In this document: positions 8,723-20,016 of the stretch, piece after piece
Layout: each line of letters opens with the position of its first letter
Position numbering within the stretch: the first letter of the stretch is position 1
Source of the DNA: an uncultured Muribaculaceae bacterium
GTDB lineage: Bacteria > Bacteroidota > Bacteroidia > Bacteroidales > Muribaculaceae
Direction of reading: 5' to 3'
Assembly: GCA_944321865.1 (NCBI GenBank)
Contig: CALUMZ010000017.1
Location: 1-41,619, forward strand
DNA: 41,619 nucleotides
Translations under genes and position numbers: made by a program
Notes under the pieces: generated by a model
Database searches by the model: none
Seen by the model: the letters and a program-made list of their open reading frames with translations, nothing else
What the model was told of the DNA's origin: nothing

Positions 8723-8746
8723 GGTTCCGGGTGGTGCGGTTGAGTT

Positions 8747-9733
8747 TTATTTGCTGCGTTCGATTATATAATCGAAGATGGCCTTGAATTGCCCGGCAGT
8801 TTCGTTGTTGCCGTATGTGGCAAGCAGTGCTTGGGCTTCGTTGCGAATGCGTTCCATCACGCCGTAGGCATATTCTATTCCGCCTGCATCTTTGGCAAAC
8901 TTGATGAGTGTGGCGATATCGTCGGGCAGCAATTCTTGCTTGCGGCTCAAGGCAAGCATGTCGCCATGCTCCGGCAGGTCGGTACGCGACAGCGCATATA
9001 TAAGCGGGAGTGTCATTTTCCCCTCGCGCAGGTCGTTTCCGGCTGTTGGCTTGCCCACTTCGGGATTGTCGAAGTAGTCGAATATGTCATCTTTGATTTG
9101 GAAACACAATCCAAGCATTTCGGCATACCGGCGCAGGTCGGCAAGCCGGTCGTCGTCGGCTCCGGCTGCGTAACCGCCCACTTGCACGCAGCTGCTGAAT
9201 AGCGAAGCCGTCTTGCGGCGTATGATGGCAATGTAGGTCTGTTCGTCGATGCTGTGGTGGCGTGCGTTGTCGATTTGTTCTATTTCTCCGAGCGACAATT
9301 CCCGACCCAAGTGGGCCATCACCGATATGATTTTGAACTGTTGCGTTTTCTCGGCACAATATAATGCTCCGCTGACGAAGAAATCGCCCACCAACACTGC
9401 AATGTGGTTGTCCCAAATGCGGTTTATCGACGGCCGTCCGCGGCGTTGCTGCGACTCGTCGATAACGTCGTCGTGGATAAGCGAGGCATTGTGCAGCAGT
9501 TCTATCGCCGCGCCTGCGTATATTACGTTGTCGCTCACGGCGGTGCCGTTGCTGAACAGTTGCCCGCTCAGTATCACCAGTATCGGGCGCAATTGCTTGC
9601 CTTTCGATGCAAGGAAGTTGTCGACAACCTGTTGCATCAACGGGCTTGAGCTCTTGAGAGTGTCGCCTATTATTTTGTTAAGCCGTTCAAGGTCGCCTGA
9701 AACGCTATCTTGTATTTTCTTAAAAGATGTCAT
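8747..9733 (-). CDS. polyprenyl diphosphate synthase
   Basis: The 328-residue trans-isoprenyl diphosphate synthase has the first Asp-rich motif DDVID (88-92) in LLHNASLIHDDVIDESQQRRG and the second KDDIFDYF (215-219). It extends allylic diphosphates with IPP to a long-chain product, probably the menaquinone side chain given the phylum. Chain length cannot be read reliably: the residues before the first motif (HNAS) are small, consistent with long products. Cytosolic. A TATTTTTG box at 9757-9750 sits just upstream. rnhB follows in an apparent two-gene operon. Confidence 0.93.
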   Translation of the reverse strand: MTSFKKIQDSVSGDLERLNKIIGDTLKSSSPLMQQVVDNFLASKGKQLRPILVILSGQLFSNGTAVSDNVIYAGAAIELLHNASLIHDDVIDESQQRRGRPSINRIWDNHIAVLVGDFFVSGALYCAEKTQQFKIISVMAHLGRELSLGEIEQIDNARHHSIDEQTYIAIIRRKTASLFSSCVQVGGYAAGADDDRLADLRRYAEMLGLCFQIKDDIFDYFDNPEVGKPTAGNDLREGKMTLPLIYALSRTDLPEHGDMLALSRKQELLPDDIATLIKFAKDAGGIEYAYGVMERIRNEAQALLATYGNNETAGQFKAIFDYIIERSK

Positions 9734-9749
9734 ATCATGAATTAATTCG

Positions 9750-9757
9750 CAAAAATA
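9750..9757 (-). promoter_or_regulatory. -7 box of prenyl synthase-rnhB
   Basis: Minus-strand TATTTTTG fits TAnnTTTG. A start near 9743 would leave about a 10-base leader before ATG 9733. No clear TTG at -33. Confidence 0.5.
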
Positions 9758-9851
9758 CGAAAAATTAGGTGCTTGATTAATAAACGCACTTCAAAATTAC
9801 TCAAAAACGGCGTTTCGCCAAAACATGTATATGCCAATGTGGTGATTTTAT

Positions 9852-9914
9852 CCCAAATCGGCATTAAAAGTATTCCGTTCAAAACTATTATTTGCGGTCT
9901 AATGACCGTTTGGG
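9852..9914. repeat. dispersed palindromic repeat, copy A
   Basis: The element is bounded by CCCAAATCGG (9852-9861) and the near-complement CCGTTTGGG (9906-9914). It contains the hairpin CGGTC-TAAT-GACCG (9895-9908). Its right end overlaps the stop codon (9899-9901) of the DUF2141-like gene. Read on the minus strand it shares ACGGTCATTAnnCCGCAAAT and TTTTGAA with copy B at 32708-32777. It may work as a terminator. Confidence 0.65.
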
Positions 9915-10384
9915 GGGTATTGCGCGTTTTCCGGCTTAACGGTGTCGGCAGGGGCTGCCGGGTTGGTTTCTTGCAACTTGTCTATCAGCAGGTCGTAATG
10001 GACAAGGGTGAGGGTGATGCTTGTCTCTCCTCCACGGCAATGCGAAACGGCGCTCTTTTCTACCGGAACGAGTTGGTCGTTAAGGTCGAGGCGGCGGTTA
10101 AGGTTTATGTCTTCGTATGCCATGACGCTAAAAGGCATGTTCCCGGGCGGGGTGCGCATTTCCACAGTCATGCTTCCACGCCGGGTGGGCAACATTTTAT
10201 AATCAAACGGGGTGAAATTGTCGCGCATCACTGTCACCATCAAGTAAGAACGGTCGGTGTCGATGCTGTCGACTGTTACGGCAATGAATCCGGCATCGGC
10301 CGGAATGTGGCTGTCGGGCGTTTGGGAATAGGCCGCACAGTAAGCAATTGTTGCGGCTGCGATGGCAATAATGAAGGTTCTCAT
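9899..10384 (-). CDS. secreted DUF2141-like protein
   Basis: A 161-residue protein with an N-terminal signal peptide (MRTFIIAIAAATIAYCAAYS), so exported to the periplasm or beyond. The PFSVMAYEDINLNRRLDLNDQLVP segment resembles the calcium-loop-like D-x-N-x-(G)-x-L-D pattern of DUF2141 domains, although the overall match is loose. The start ATG 10384 overlaps the histidine kinase stop in an ATGA junction, so the two are probably translated together. The longer frame upstream lies inside the kinase gene and is rejected. The C-terminus ends in a palindromic repeat. Function unknown; the pairing suggests an envelope role linked to the sensor. Confidence 0.7.
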   Translation of the reverse strand: MRTFIIAIAAATIAYCAAYSQTPDSHIPADAGFIAVTVDSIDTDRSYLMVTVMRDNFTPFDYKMLPTRRGSMTVEMRTPPGNMPFSVMAYEDINLNRRLDLNDQLVPVEKSAVSHCRGGETSITLTLVHYDLLIDKLQETNPAAPADTVKPENAQYPPNGH

Positions 10385-11604
10385 GATGCTTCTTGTTGCT
10401 TTATTTTGTGGAGTTCGATGCGGAATGTTGTTCCGCGTCCCACTTCCGATTCTTTTACGTATATGCGTCCGCCATGATATTCCTCGATGATGCGCTTCAC
10501 GAGTGTCAGTCCCAACCCCCAACCTCGCTTCTTGGTGGTGTAGCCCGGGTTGAACACCGTCTTGAAATGTTTGCGCGCTATGCCTTTGCCGGTGTCGGAA
10601 ATGTCGATATATAGCATTTTTCCCGACGAGGCAGTATCGATGTCCACGGTTATGTCGCCCTCGCCCTGCATTGCATCTACTGCATTCTTAGTGAGGTTTT
10701 CCATTACCCATTCAAACAGTGGCAGGCATAGCATGACGCCACAGTCTTCGGCAGCCTTGTGCACCGACAGTTTTACCCGGGTTGATATTCGCGACCGCAT
10801 GTACTGCAAACTCTCGTCGACAACTTCGTTTATGAAATTAAGTTCCATTTCGGGACGAGAGCCTATTTTAGAAAATCTGTCGGCTATGACCGACAGGCGG
10901 TGAACGTCGGTGTTCATGTCGGAAATTATTTCCTTGTCCACTCCCGAAGCCTCGAGCATTTCCACCCAAGCAATCATCGACGATATGGGTGTGCCTAACT
11001 GGTGTGCGGTCTCTTTCGACAGTCCCACCCACACTTTGTTTTGCTCGGCCTTCTTGATGCTTATAAGTGCGAAATACACTATTGCCACGAAAATCAGCAA
11101 TACCGCAAGTTGTATGTATGGGTAATAAGCAAGGCGCTTCAGTACGGTCGAATCTTCGTAATACAGCTCTTGCGTGGTCGAGTCGTCTATGTGTATGGTG
11201 ATATGGTTCTGTGTGCCTTTCAAGTGTTTTAACTTGTTTTCAAGGAAGGCTATGTTGGTGGGTGAGATGTCGTAGGGAGCCATCGAGTCGACAGGCTCGG
11301 GCAACTTGAAATTGCGGTGTAGCAATATTGTGCCTGTGTCGTCGACGAGCAGCACGGGTATGTTGTGGTTGCCCTCGATTATGCTGAACAGGAAATCCAC
11401 GTCGGTGCCGGTGTCATTGCCCGTTGAGGTGGCAAGTTCGCGTGTGGCGTTTGCCCATATTTGCATTCTTTCACGCTCCTGTGCCGCAAGGTCCCTGACA
11501 AGGTTGTCGGAAATATACAAAAACACTCCCACCATCACAAGAGCTATGACGATGAACACGCTTTTCCAGATGCGTTTTGAATCATATATGTTGTGTATGA
11601 ACAT
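10381..11604 (-). CDS. membrane sensor histidine kinase (orphan)
   Basis: A 407-residue kinase with TM1 at about 13-31 and TM2 at about 163-183, enclosing a 130-residue periplasmic sensor domain with no family I recognise. H201 in the H box SKETAHQLGTPISS is the phosphoacceptor. ENLTKNAVDAM (N box), DTGKGI (G1) and GWGLGLTLVKRI (G2) complete the ATPase domain. No response regulator is adjacent, so its partner lies elsewhere. ATG 11604 is chosen since the basic-then-hydrophobic N-terminus follows it. It lies downstream of the HAD phosphatase (61 bp) and overlaps the DUF2141-like gene by 4 bp. Confidence 0.92.
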   Translation of the reverse strand: MFIHNIYDSKRIWKSVFIVIALVMVGVFLYISDNLVRDLAAQERERMQIWANATRELATSTGNDTGTDVDFLFSIIEGNHNIPVLLVDDTGTILLHRNFKLPEPVDSMAPYDISPTNIAFLENKLKHLKGTQNHITIHIDDSTTQELYYEDSTVLKRLAYYPYIQLAVLLIFVAIVYFALISIKKAEQNKVWVGLSKETAHQLGTPISSMIAWVEMLEASGVDKEIISDMNTDVHRLSVIADRFSKIGSRPEMELNFINEVVDESLQYMRSRISTRVKLSVHKAAEDCGVMLCLPLFEWVMENLTKNAVDAMQGEGDITVDIDTASSGKMLYIDISDTGKGIARKHFKTVFNPGYTTKKRGWGLGLTLVKRIIEEYHGGRIYVKESEVGRGTTFRIELHKIKQQEAS

Positions 11605-11665
11605 AGTGGTGTGCTTGTTGCATGTATATGGAAGAAACGTATTGGGGGCGTATATTATTGCCGCA

Positions 11666-12505
11666 TTATATGTTATGTGCAAGCCACCACGCCACGCAGT
11701 CGTCATCGTTGCAGCCTATCACCTCGTCGGCTACCCGCTTTACCATGGGCAAGGCATTTGACGGAGCCACGCTGTAGTCGGCCATTTCCATCATTTCCAT
11801 GTCGTTGACATTGTCGCCGAATGCTACTATCTGCTCGAATCCGCATTCGTCGGCAAGTGTCCTTATTGCGGCGGCTTTTGATACTTGCGACCCGTATATT
11901 TCAAGGTATCCATATCCGGGTGAATATATGTCGCAATAGCAAATGGGGTGGCAGTCGATGTGCCGGGCGGTGATGTCGTTGTAAATCTCTTCCATCACCA
12001 TGTAGCGGTCGGTGGAGAATACTATCAGAGCCGGGCATGACGATGGTTCGTAGGGCTTGTTGTCGAGAATGAATTCTTTGTAATGGGTGCCGGTGCGGCT
12101 TTTCATGAAATCGGCTTCGCGCTGCGTTATGCTGTTGATGTGGTGCGCAAGGATTTGTGCTCCCGATTGCCTGTATATGAATGGGTGCGCGCCATGTTCT
12201 TCATATATTTTGCAGATGTCTGCGATTATACTTTCGTCGATTGCCCATGTGTGAGTATATGTCGCCTTCGTCTCGTCCCATAGTGCTGCTCCGGCGAGGA
12301 CCACTGCCGGCAAGTGCATGTCAATGCTTCCGAGCAAAGGCATTGCAGTGGCCGGGGAGCGGGCTGTGGCGATGGAAAAATTCAGCCCGCGCCGGGCTAT
12401 GAGGTCGTTGATTATGAGTACGCTTTGTTGTGATACCTCGCAGTTGCTGTTGAGCAAGGTGCCATCAAGGTCGGTTATAAACAGTGTTTTGCTGATGTCG
12501 GTCAT
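11666..12505 (-). CDS. Cof-type HAD phosphatase
   Basis: The 279-residue protein has HAD motif I DLDGTLLN near the N-terminus (D11, D13) and the C-terminal GDNVNDMEMMEMADYSVAPSNA, characteristic of the Cof/type IIB group that dephosphorylates sugar phosphates, FMN or other small phosphates. Cytosolic. The start codon is placed directly after the mrp stop (12506), with no gap, implying coupled translation. Substrate cannot be predicted. Confidence 0.92.
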   Translation of the reverse strand: MTDISKTLFITDLDGTLLNSNCEVSQQSVLIINDLIARRGLNFSIATARSPATAMPLLGSIDMHLPAVVLAGAALWDETKATYTHTWAIDESIIADICKIYEEHGAHPFIYRQSGAQILAHHINSITQREADFMKSRTGTHYKEFILDNKPYEPSSCPALIVFSTDRYMVMEEIYNDITARHIDCHPICYCDIYSPGYGYLEIYGSQVSKAAAIRTLADECGFEQIVAFGDNVNDMEMMEMADYSVAPSNALPMVKRVADEVIGCNDDDCVAWWLAHNI

Positions 12506-13615
12506 TTATTTGAATTCTACTTTGTGTGTAGGTGGCAGTGAGTTGTTGCGCAGCTCGGTTGCCGCTGCCACTTTGCGGGCAAGCTCGATGAATGCGGCGC
12601 CCGATATGCTGTTTTGCAATGTAACGGGCACGCCGTCGTCGCCACCTTTGCAGATGCTTGCCACAAGTGGTATCTGCCCGAGGAGAGTTACATTTAGCTT
12701 CTCGGCAAGGTTTTTGCCACCGTCTTTCCCGAAGATGTAATATCTCTCGTCGGGGTGTGAAGCAGGCGTGAACCACGACATGTTCTCCACGATGCCAAGT
12801 ATGGGGACATTGACCTTGTCGCTTTGGAACATGCTCACGCCTTTCCGTGCATCGGCAAGAGCCACATCTTGCGGCGTTGTGACTACGATGGCTCCTGTAA
12901 TGGCCAAGGTTTGTACCAATGTGAGGTGAATGTCGCTTGTGCCGGGAGGCATGTCGATTATAAAGTAATCCAGTTCACCCCAGTCGGCTTCGGTGATTAA
13001 CTGCTTCAGTGCGTTGCTTGCCATTCCGCCCCGCCACAACACGGCTTGGTCCTTGTCGACAAGGAATCCTATCGACAGTAATTTTACGCCATATTTTTCG
13101 AGCGGTTCAATGAGGCTGCGACCGTCATCTTTTTGTGCCATGTACACCGGAGCATCTTCAAGCCCGAACATCTTTGGCGCCGACGGGCCGAATATGTCGG
13201 CATCGAGCAGTCCCACCTTGTAGCCGAGTTGTGCGAGCGATACGGCAAGGTTGACCGCTATGGTCGATTTGCCCACACCGCCCTTGCCCGAAGAAACGCC
13301 TATGATGTTGCGTACACCGGGAAGCGGGTTGGATGGTTTTGCAGGTGCGGTTGTGCGTGTTTTTACGGCAATGTTGCCGGTTATTTCCACGTCGTCGCCT
13401 ATGTGCGTTTTTATGGCAGCCTCGGCCGATTTAACCAGCGACTTGATAAATGGATCGGTTGGCTTGTCGAAGATGAGGGAGAATGACACCTTCATGCCGT
13501 CGATGCGTATGTCATCTTCAACCATGCCGCTCGATACAATATCTTTGCCTGTGCCCGGGTAGCGGACGTTGCTCAGGGCTTCGAGAATGAGTTTGGGGTA
13601 TAATCGTTTTTCCAT
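12506..13615 (-). CDS. mrp: Mrp/ApbC-type Fe-S cluster carrier ATPase
   Basis: A 369-residue protein with an N-terminal DUF59 (MIP18-like) domain (about 5-75) and a P-loop ATPase with deviant Walker A GKGGVGKST (110-118). It is expected to deliver Fe-S clusters to apoproteins in the cytosol. The usual C-terminal CxxC that bridges the cluster between subunits is absent: the equivalent segment reads ENMSWFTPASHPDERYYIFG, and the protein holds one cysteine (SICKGG). It lies between trmB (20 bp upstream) and the HAD gene (0 bp), a conserved Bacteroidetes trmB-mrp pairing. Confidence 0.93.
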   Translation of the reverse strand: MEKRLYPKLILEALSNVRYPGTGKDIVSSGMVEDDIRIDGMKVSFSLIFDKPTDPFIKSLVKSAEAAIKTHIGDDVEITGNIAVKTRTTAPAKPSNPLPGVRNIIGVSSGKGGVGKSTIAVNLAVSLAQLGYKVGLLDADIFGPSAPKMFGLEDAPVYMAQKDDGRSLIEPLEKYGVKLLSIGFLVDKDQAVLWRGGMASNALKQLITEADWGELDYFIIDMPPGTSDIHLTLVQTLAITGAIVVTTPQDVALADARKGVSMFQSDKVNVPILGIVENMSWFTPASHPDERYYIFGKDGGKNLAEKLNVTLLGQIPLVASICKGGDDGVPVTLQNSISGAAFIELARKVAAATELRNNSLPPTHKVEFK

Positions 13616-13635
13616 AATTTATCGTGAGAAATTGT

Positions 13636-14412
13636 TTATTGTTGTTCTCCTTCTGACGCCGGTGTTATCATTTTTTGTATGTATCCTCGCGAGAAGCTGC
13701 GGTATGTGTCGGGTTCTATTTCTATGTCGGGTTCTTGAAGCTTATCGTATGCGCACGGGTGGAACTTGATGTATTTTATTGACAAGCCCCGTTCAAGCCA
13801 TTGCTGTTCATAGAATGTTTTTATCCCGAGAATTTCGTTGCTGTGGATTGAGTGGTACAGGTCGTTGGTGTTTATGTCGGTGCGGAATTGGTTTAGTCGC
13901 ACCAGAGCATCGGTATATGTGTACAGGAACGGGCTGTCGGTTTTGAGATGTATGGTCCCGTCGGGAACGAGTATGCGCCCGTATATTTTGAGGAAATTGG
14001 TGCCGGTGAGCCGCTTGTTGACTTTTTTCATTTGTGGGTCGGGAAAAGTTATCCATATCTCGCTCACTTCCCCCGGTGCGAAAAAGTGGTCTATCAGTTC
14101 AATGTTGGTTCGCAAGAACGCCACATTGCCCAGTCCGGCCGTGGCGGCATATTTTGCCCCTGTCCACATTCTGGCACCTTTTATGTCGACCCCTATGTAA
14201 TTCTTGTCGGGGATACGTTCGGCAAGCCCGACGGTGTACTCGCCTTTCCCGCAGCCCAGTTCAAGTACTATGGGATTGTCGTTTTTGAAATAATCGCGGT
14301 TCCATTGCCCTTTTAAAGGGAACCCGCTGTCACGCAAGACGGCAAAAGGGTACTGGAACACATTGGGCAATTGTTCCATTTCGGCAAATTTTTTTAATTT
14401 GTTTTTTCCCAT
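13636..14412 (-). CDS. trmB: tRNA (guanosine-46-N7)-methyltransferase
   Basis: The 258-residue SAM-dependent methyltransferase has [18 protein letters not shown] (about 49-66) as the SAM loop, [13 protein letters not shown], and [19 protein letters not shown], the TrmB-specific FPDPxxK segment. It makes m7G46 in tRNA variable loops. ATG 14412 is preferred over a start 14 codons upstream because [12 protein letters not shown] is the usual N-terminus. First gene of a likely trmB-mrp-HAD-kinase-DUF2141 operon. Confidence 0.95.
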   Translation of the reverse strand: MGKNKLKKFAEMEQLPNVFQYPFAVLRDSGFPLKGQWNRDYFKNDNPIVLELGCGKGEYTVGLAERIPDKNYIGVDIKGARMWTGAKYAATAGLGNVAFLRTNIELIDHFFAPGEVSEIWITFPDPQMKKVNKRLTGTNFLKIYGRILVPDGTIHLKTDSPFLYTYTDALVRLNQFRTDINTNDLYHSIHSNEILGIKTFYEQQWLERGLSIKYIKFHPCAYDKLQEPDIEIEPDTYRSFSRGYIQKMITPASEGEQQ

Positions 14413-14465
14413 TGGCTTGAGTCGGTTGCAAAAGATGTCAGATCTGTGAAACAATGATTATATGG

Positions 14466-14473
14466 CAAAGTTA
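14466..14473 (-). promoter_or_regulatory. -7 box of the trmB operon
   Basis: Minus-strand TAACTTTG fits TAnnTTTG, with a predicted start near 14459 and a leader of about 47 bases. The -33 element is weak. Confidence 0.5.
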
Positions 14474-14514
14474 CAATAAAAATCATAAACCTGTATAGTC
14501 GTTGAATCTGAGGT

Positions 14515-15171
14515 TTACTCCTTGTCGCCGTATGCGAGGTCGCCTGCATCGCCAAGTCCGGGGACAATATAGGAATGCGGGTTGAGCGACGGGTCTATTG
14601 CGCCCACCCACACAGTGGTTTTGTCGTCGGGAAGATGCCTGCGTATGAATTCGATGGCTTGTTGGGAGGCTATTACCGATGCTATGTGGATGTGGGCAGG
14701 CTTTCCCTTGGTGAGCAGGGCTTGGTAGGCAAGTTCCATCGATGAGCCTGTGGCAAGCATCGGGTCGGAGATAATGACCGTCTTGCCGTTGATGCGCGGA
14801 GAGGCGATGTACTCGATGTGTATGTCGAATGTGTCGCTGTGCGGCTTATATTTGCGGTATGCGCTGACAAATGCGTTTTGGGCATCGTCGAAAAAGTTGA
14901 GGAATCCTTGATGGAAAGGGATTCCGGCGCGCAGTATTGTGGCCAGCACAATGTCGTCGGCCATGGTGTCGCATTGTACGGTACCAAGCGGGGTGGTGGT
15001 TTCAACTTGCCGGTAGCTCAGGCGTTTTGATATCTCGTATGCCATTATTTCGCCTATTCTCTCAAGGTTTTGGCGGAATCTCATTTTGTCCTTCTGGATG
15101 TTGATGTCGCGCAGTTCCATCATGAAACGGCTCACGAGCGATTTTTCTTCGGCAAAATTTATAATTTCCAT
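14515..15171 (-). CDS. upp: uracil phosphoribosyltransferase
   Basis: A 218-residue type I phosphoribosyltransferase that converts uracil and PRPP to UMP (pyrimidine salvage). The PRPP loop VIISDPMLATGSSM and the uracil-binding C-terminal YIVPGLGDAGDLAYG are present. Cytosolic. It follows ribF by 13 bp, in the HAD-ribF-upp operon. Confidence 0.95.
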   Translation of the reverse strand: MEIINFAEEKSLVSRFMMELRDINIQKDKMRFRQNLERIGEIMAYEISKRLSYRQVETTTPLGTVQCDTMADDIVLATILRAGIPFHQGFLNFFDDAQNAFVSAYRKYKPHSDTFDIHIEYIASPRINGKTVIISDPMLATGSSMELAYQALLTKGKPAHIHIASVIASQQAIEFIRRHLPDDKTTVWVGAIDPSLNPHSYIVPGLGDAGDLAYGDKE

Positions 15172-15184
15172 TATTATGGGTGTT

Positions 15185-16114
15185 TTATTGTCGGTGTAAT
15201 ATTTTCATTGACCGGGAGCGGTCTTCGGTAAGTTGTGATTTAAGTTCGTCGATGGAGCCCATCTTGAGTTCCGTCCGCAAGAATCCGACAAAATCCACAT
15301 CGATGGTTTTGCCGTATATGTCGCAGTCGAAATCAAATATGTTGACTTCGATGCTTTGACGGTAATCCCGGCTCACGGTTGGGCGTATCCCTATGTTTGC
15401 CATCCCGTCGAGAGGGTTGCAGCCGTCGATGCGCACCCTGACGGCGTATGCGCCCCGGTGTGGCAAAATCACCGTCGGGTCGATGTTGCCCACGTTGGCT
15501 GTGGGAAACCCTATGCTGCGGCCTACTTCAAAGCCGTGTTCTACCGTGCCGTGAAGGGTGAACGGGTGCCCGAGGCAATTGGCCGCATCGTCTACTTTCC
15601 CTGCAAGAATGAGCTTGCGTATAATGGAAGAGCTTACCGGGCTGTGCGGGCCATGATATTCGGGGGCTTGCAGGAGGCTTACTCCAAGTTCTTCTCCATG
15701 CCTGCAATAGTCGTCGAAGCCTTCTTCACGATTGTGCCCGAATCGGTGGTTAAAGCCTGTTATGAGTTGCTTGACTCCATAATTGTCGCGGATTAGCCTG
15801 ATATAATCATAAGAGCTTAACCGGGCAAGTTGCAAGTCAAAGTCCATGAGTATAATGTAATCGACACCTAAGGCGTGAATGGAATTTATGCGGTCGTCGA
15901 GAGTCATTATCATTCGCAAGTCGGTGTCGGGCTTTAATATTTTTTGCGGGTGTTCGCGAAAAGTTATGACTGCCGACTTGTGCCCGTTGGTTTCGGCTTG
16001 GCGCTTTAGCATCTTTATGAGCATGGTGTGGCCGAGATGCACGCCGTCAAACATGCCTATTGTGGCAGTTACGGACCCTTGCGGTATAATGTGTGGCTGT
16101 GTGACGATCTCCAT
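15185..16114 (-). CDS. ribF: bifunctional riboflavin kinase / FAD synthetase
   Basis: The 309-residue protein has an N-terminal adenylyltransferase domain with GMFDGVHLGH (20-29) and a C-terminal flavokinase domain with GRSIGFPTAN and later HIFDFD-like NIFDFDCDIYGK. It makes FMN and then FAD from riboflavin in the cytosol. It starts 9 bp after the HAD gene stop and is followed by upp after 13 bp. Confidence 0.96.
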   Translation of the reverse strand: MEIVTQPHIIPQGSVTATIGMFDGVHLGHTMLIKMLKRQAETNGHKSAVITFREHPQKILKPDTDLRMIMTLDDRINSIHALGVDYIILMDFDLQLARLSSYDYIRLIRDNYGVKQLITGFNHRFGHNREEGFDDYCRHGEELGVSLLQAPEYHGPHSPVSSSIIRKLILAGKVDDAANCLGHPFTLHGTVEHGFEVGRSIGFPTANVGNIDPTVILPHRGAYAVRVRIDGCNPLDGMANIGIRPTVSRDYRQSIEVNIFDFDCDIYGKTIDVDFVGFLRTELKMGSIDELKSQLTEDRSRSMKILHRQ

Positions 16115-16123
16115 GATTGCTTT

Positions 16124-16762
16124 TTAAGCCTCCCCGGGTAGTATTTGCTTCAGTATATCTTCAAATTCTTCGCCGGGAGGCACGAGTGCCGTTGCAAAGC
16201 CTAATTGTGAGGCGGCATCGAGATTGTGTTGCGAATCATCGAGGAAAAGTGTCTCGCCGGGAGTTATGCCAAGGTGGGAAATGGTGTATTCAAATATTTT
16301 GCGTTCGGGCTTGTTGCTCCGCGCGATGAACGATACTACCTGCCCGTCGAAGTAGTCGGCCATTTCCAATCCCTCTTGGCGGAATTGGCGGGCAATTTCG
16401 CTGTAATACATTATGGGGTTGGTGTTCGACAACAGGTATATCTTATACCTGCCGTGCAGTTGCCTCAATGCTTTAAGGCGATGTACGGGGATGCCAATGA
16501 GGAAGGCATTGAGAGCACTGTCTATCTCGTCGTCGCTTACCTGCCTGCCGCCTTTTATTTGGCGGCGCAAGGAGTTGCGGAATTCATCGGCCGTGATTGA
16601 ACCATTCTCAAGTTTCATGAAATCACCCGATTGTACATATAGTCCAAGCATTTCATCGGCATTTTCCACACCGAGCTTGGTCAACGCTTCCACGCAACGT
16701 TCACGCTCGATGTCCATTATCACGCCTCCAAGGTCGAAAAGTAGGTTCTTAATATCGTTCAT
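16124..16762 (-). CDS. HAD subfamily IA hydrolase
   Basis: A 212-residue HAD enzyme with motif I FDLGGVIMD, motif II LLSNTNP, and motif IV FLDDSQHNLDAA. The Asp-x-Gly start lacks the second Asp of most phosphatases (DLGGV), as is common in the YihX-like group. Substrate unknown; a sugar or nucleotide phosphate is possible. Start ATG 16762 is 27 bp below a TATTTTTG box, so upstream ATGs are not used. First gene of the HAD-ribF-upp operon. Confidence 0.9.
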   Translation of the reverse strand: MNDIKNLLFDLGGVIMDIERERCVEALTKLGVENADEMLGLYVQSGDFMKLENGSITADEFRNSLRRQIKGGRQVSDDEIDSALNAFLIGIPVHRLKALRQLHGRYKIYLLSNTNPIMYYSEIARQFRQEGLEMADYFDGQVVSFIARSNKPERKIFEYTISHLGITPGETLFLDDSQHNLDAASQLGFATALVPPGEEFEDILKQILPGEA

Positions 16763-16788
16763 ATAAAGGGTTATAGCGTTTAGATGCG

Positions 16789-16796
16789 CAAAAATA
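16789..16796 (-). promoter_or_regulatory. -7 box of HAD-ribF-upp
   Basis: Minus-strand TATTTTTG fits TAnnTTTG; start expected near 16782, a leader of about 20 bases. No clear TTG at -33. Confidence 0.5.
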
Positions 16797-16945
16797 CTAA
16801 AAAAAGGCGACATAATCCCCAATCGCGCGTTAGCGTCCGCAAAATAGCAGTCGAGCGGCAGGAATGTTACGAAAAACCCGGTGCATGGAGCGGTTGCCGC
16901 CTACCATGTCACCGGGCTGTGTATTGTGTCGCAGTGTGTGCCGTG

Positions 16946-19129
<2,184 letters not shown>

Positions 19130-19160
19130 TTAATTGGTTTGATGGTATGAAAATAGAATT

Positions 19161-19175
19161 ACGTAACATGTACGT
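19161..19175. promoter_or_regulatory. ACGTA-N5-TACGT inverted repeat in the GH97 leader
   Basis: Perfect 5-bp arms (19161-19165 and 19171-19175) lie between the predicted start point and ATG 19126. The spacing fits a dimeric regulator site, but a short palindrome can also occur by chance. Confidence 0.3.
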
Positions 19176-19209
19176 AAAGATTTATGTCCGGTATATTTAT
19201 TCAACTCTG

Positions 19210-19239
19210 CAAAGATAATGCAAAGCACCAGCAATACAA
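19210..19239 (-). promoter_or_regulatory. GH97 promoter (TTG-N19-TAnnTTTG)
   Basis: Minus-strand TTG at 19239-19237 and TATCTTTG at 19217-19210 with a 19-bp spacer give a full Bacteroidetes promoter. The start point is predicted near 19203. The rest of the 316-bp gap (to 19442) shows no gene. Confidence 0.8.
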
Positions 19240-19442
19240 AACAAATTTTTGTGTTTTTTGTGGGGCGTTTTTGGGGATTACTATGTCTCTCGATGGAATA
19301 AGGTAAACTATTAAATGTTACATGAATGCATTTGCTTGCGTGAATGCAATGGGTGTGGGCAAGAGTGGTGACTTAGGTTTGCAATTATGTCTGTGATACC
19401 TGTATCTTAATCGACATTGTAAGGGGGGCGTGACGTGTGAAA

Positions 19443-19787
19443 TCACAAGTCTTCAAACTTGGCATCGGAGATTCGTGGTTCCGTGTCGCGTACATCGACA
19501 TATCGTGTTACCTGACGTTGTTCTATGATTTCTTCAAATTCCACATATTCGCCATCGCCGGGACTGAATATTTTGCCTCGTCGGCGAGTATTTCCTGCAT
19601 CATTGCGGCTGTTGCGCGCGCGGCCTGTTCTCTCGCGGCGGTTTGCGCCGTATTGCTGTTGCCCGGCGGCGTTCCTGAATTCCCTGTTCATTTGTCTCAC
19701 TTGCAGCCATACTTTGAAAGCCGCTTTAATAACCGGGTATAGCAGCAAGAAAATCAGAAGTAGTATGATTAATAAAAATGTTCCCAT
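19443..19787 (-). CDS. DUF4834 family membrane protein
   Basis: A 114-residue protein with one N-terminal transmembrane helix (about 3-24), a basic low-complexity middle (QQQYGANRRERTGRAR), and a conserved C-terminal acidic patch GEYVEFEEI. This architecture matches DUF4834, a Bacteroidetes-specific family of unknown function. It is encoded 229 bp downstream of pssA on the same strand; that gap shows no gene. Expected location is the inner membrane with the tail in the cytosol. Confidence 0.75.
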   Translation of the reverse strand: MGTFLLIILLLIFLLLYPVIKAAFKVWLQVRQMNREFRNAAGQQQYGANRRERTGRARNSRNDAGNTRRRGKIFSPGDGEYVEFEEIIEQRQVTRYVDVRDTEPRISDAKFEDL

Positions 19788-20016
19788 TGATGAGTGTTAA
19801 TGCGTGTGTTCGCTGCTCTTTGTTATATAATCCGAGGTTTGTAGTTCAAATACCATGCCACTTGCGGTGGAGGTTGCAGCGGTTAACAAATGTCGGTAAA
19901 AAGTGGCAATACAGCAAGCTGTGAGTCATAAATAATATTATAACCTGTTTAAATTTTCCAATGTGAGGGGCACGGTTGCCGGAATACCCTCCGAGGAACA
20001 TGAGATTAAAAGAGAA

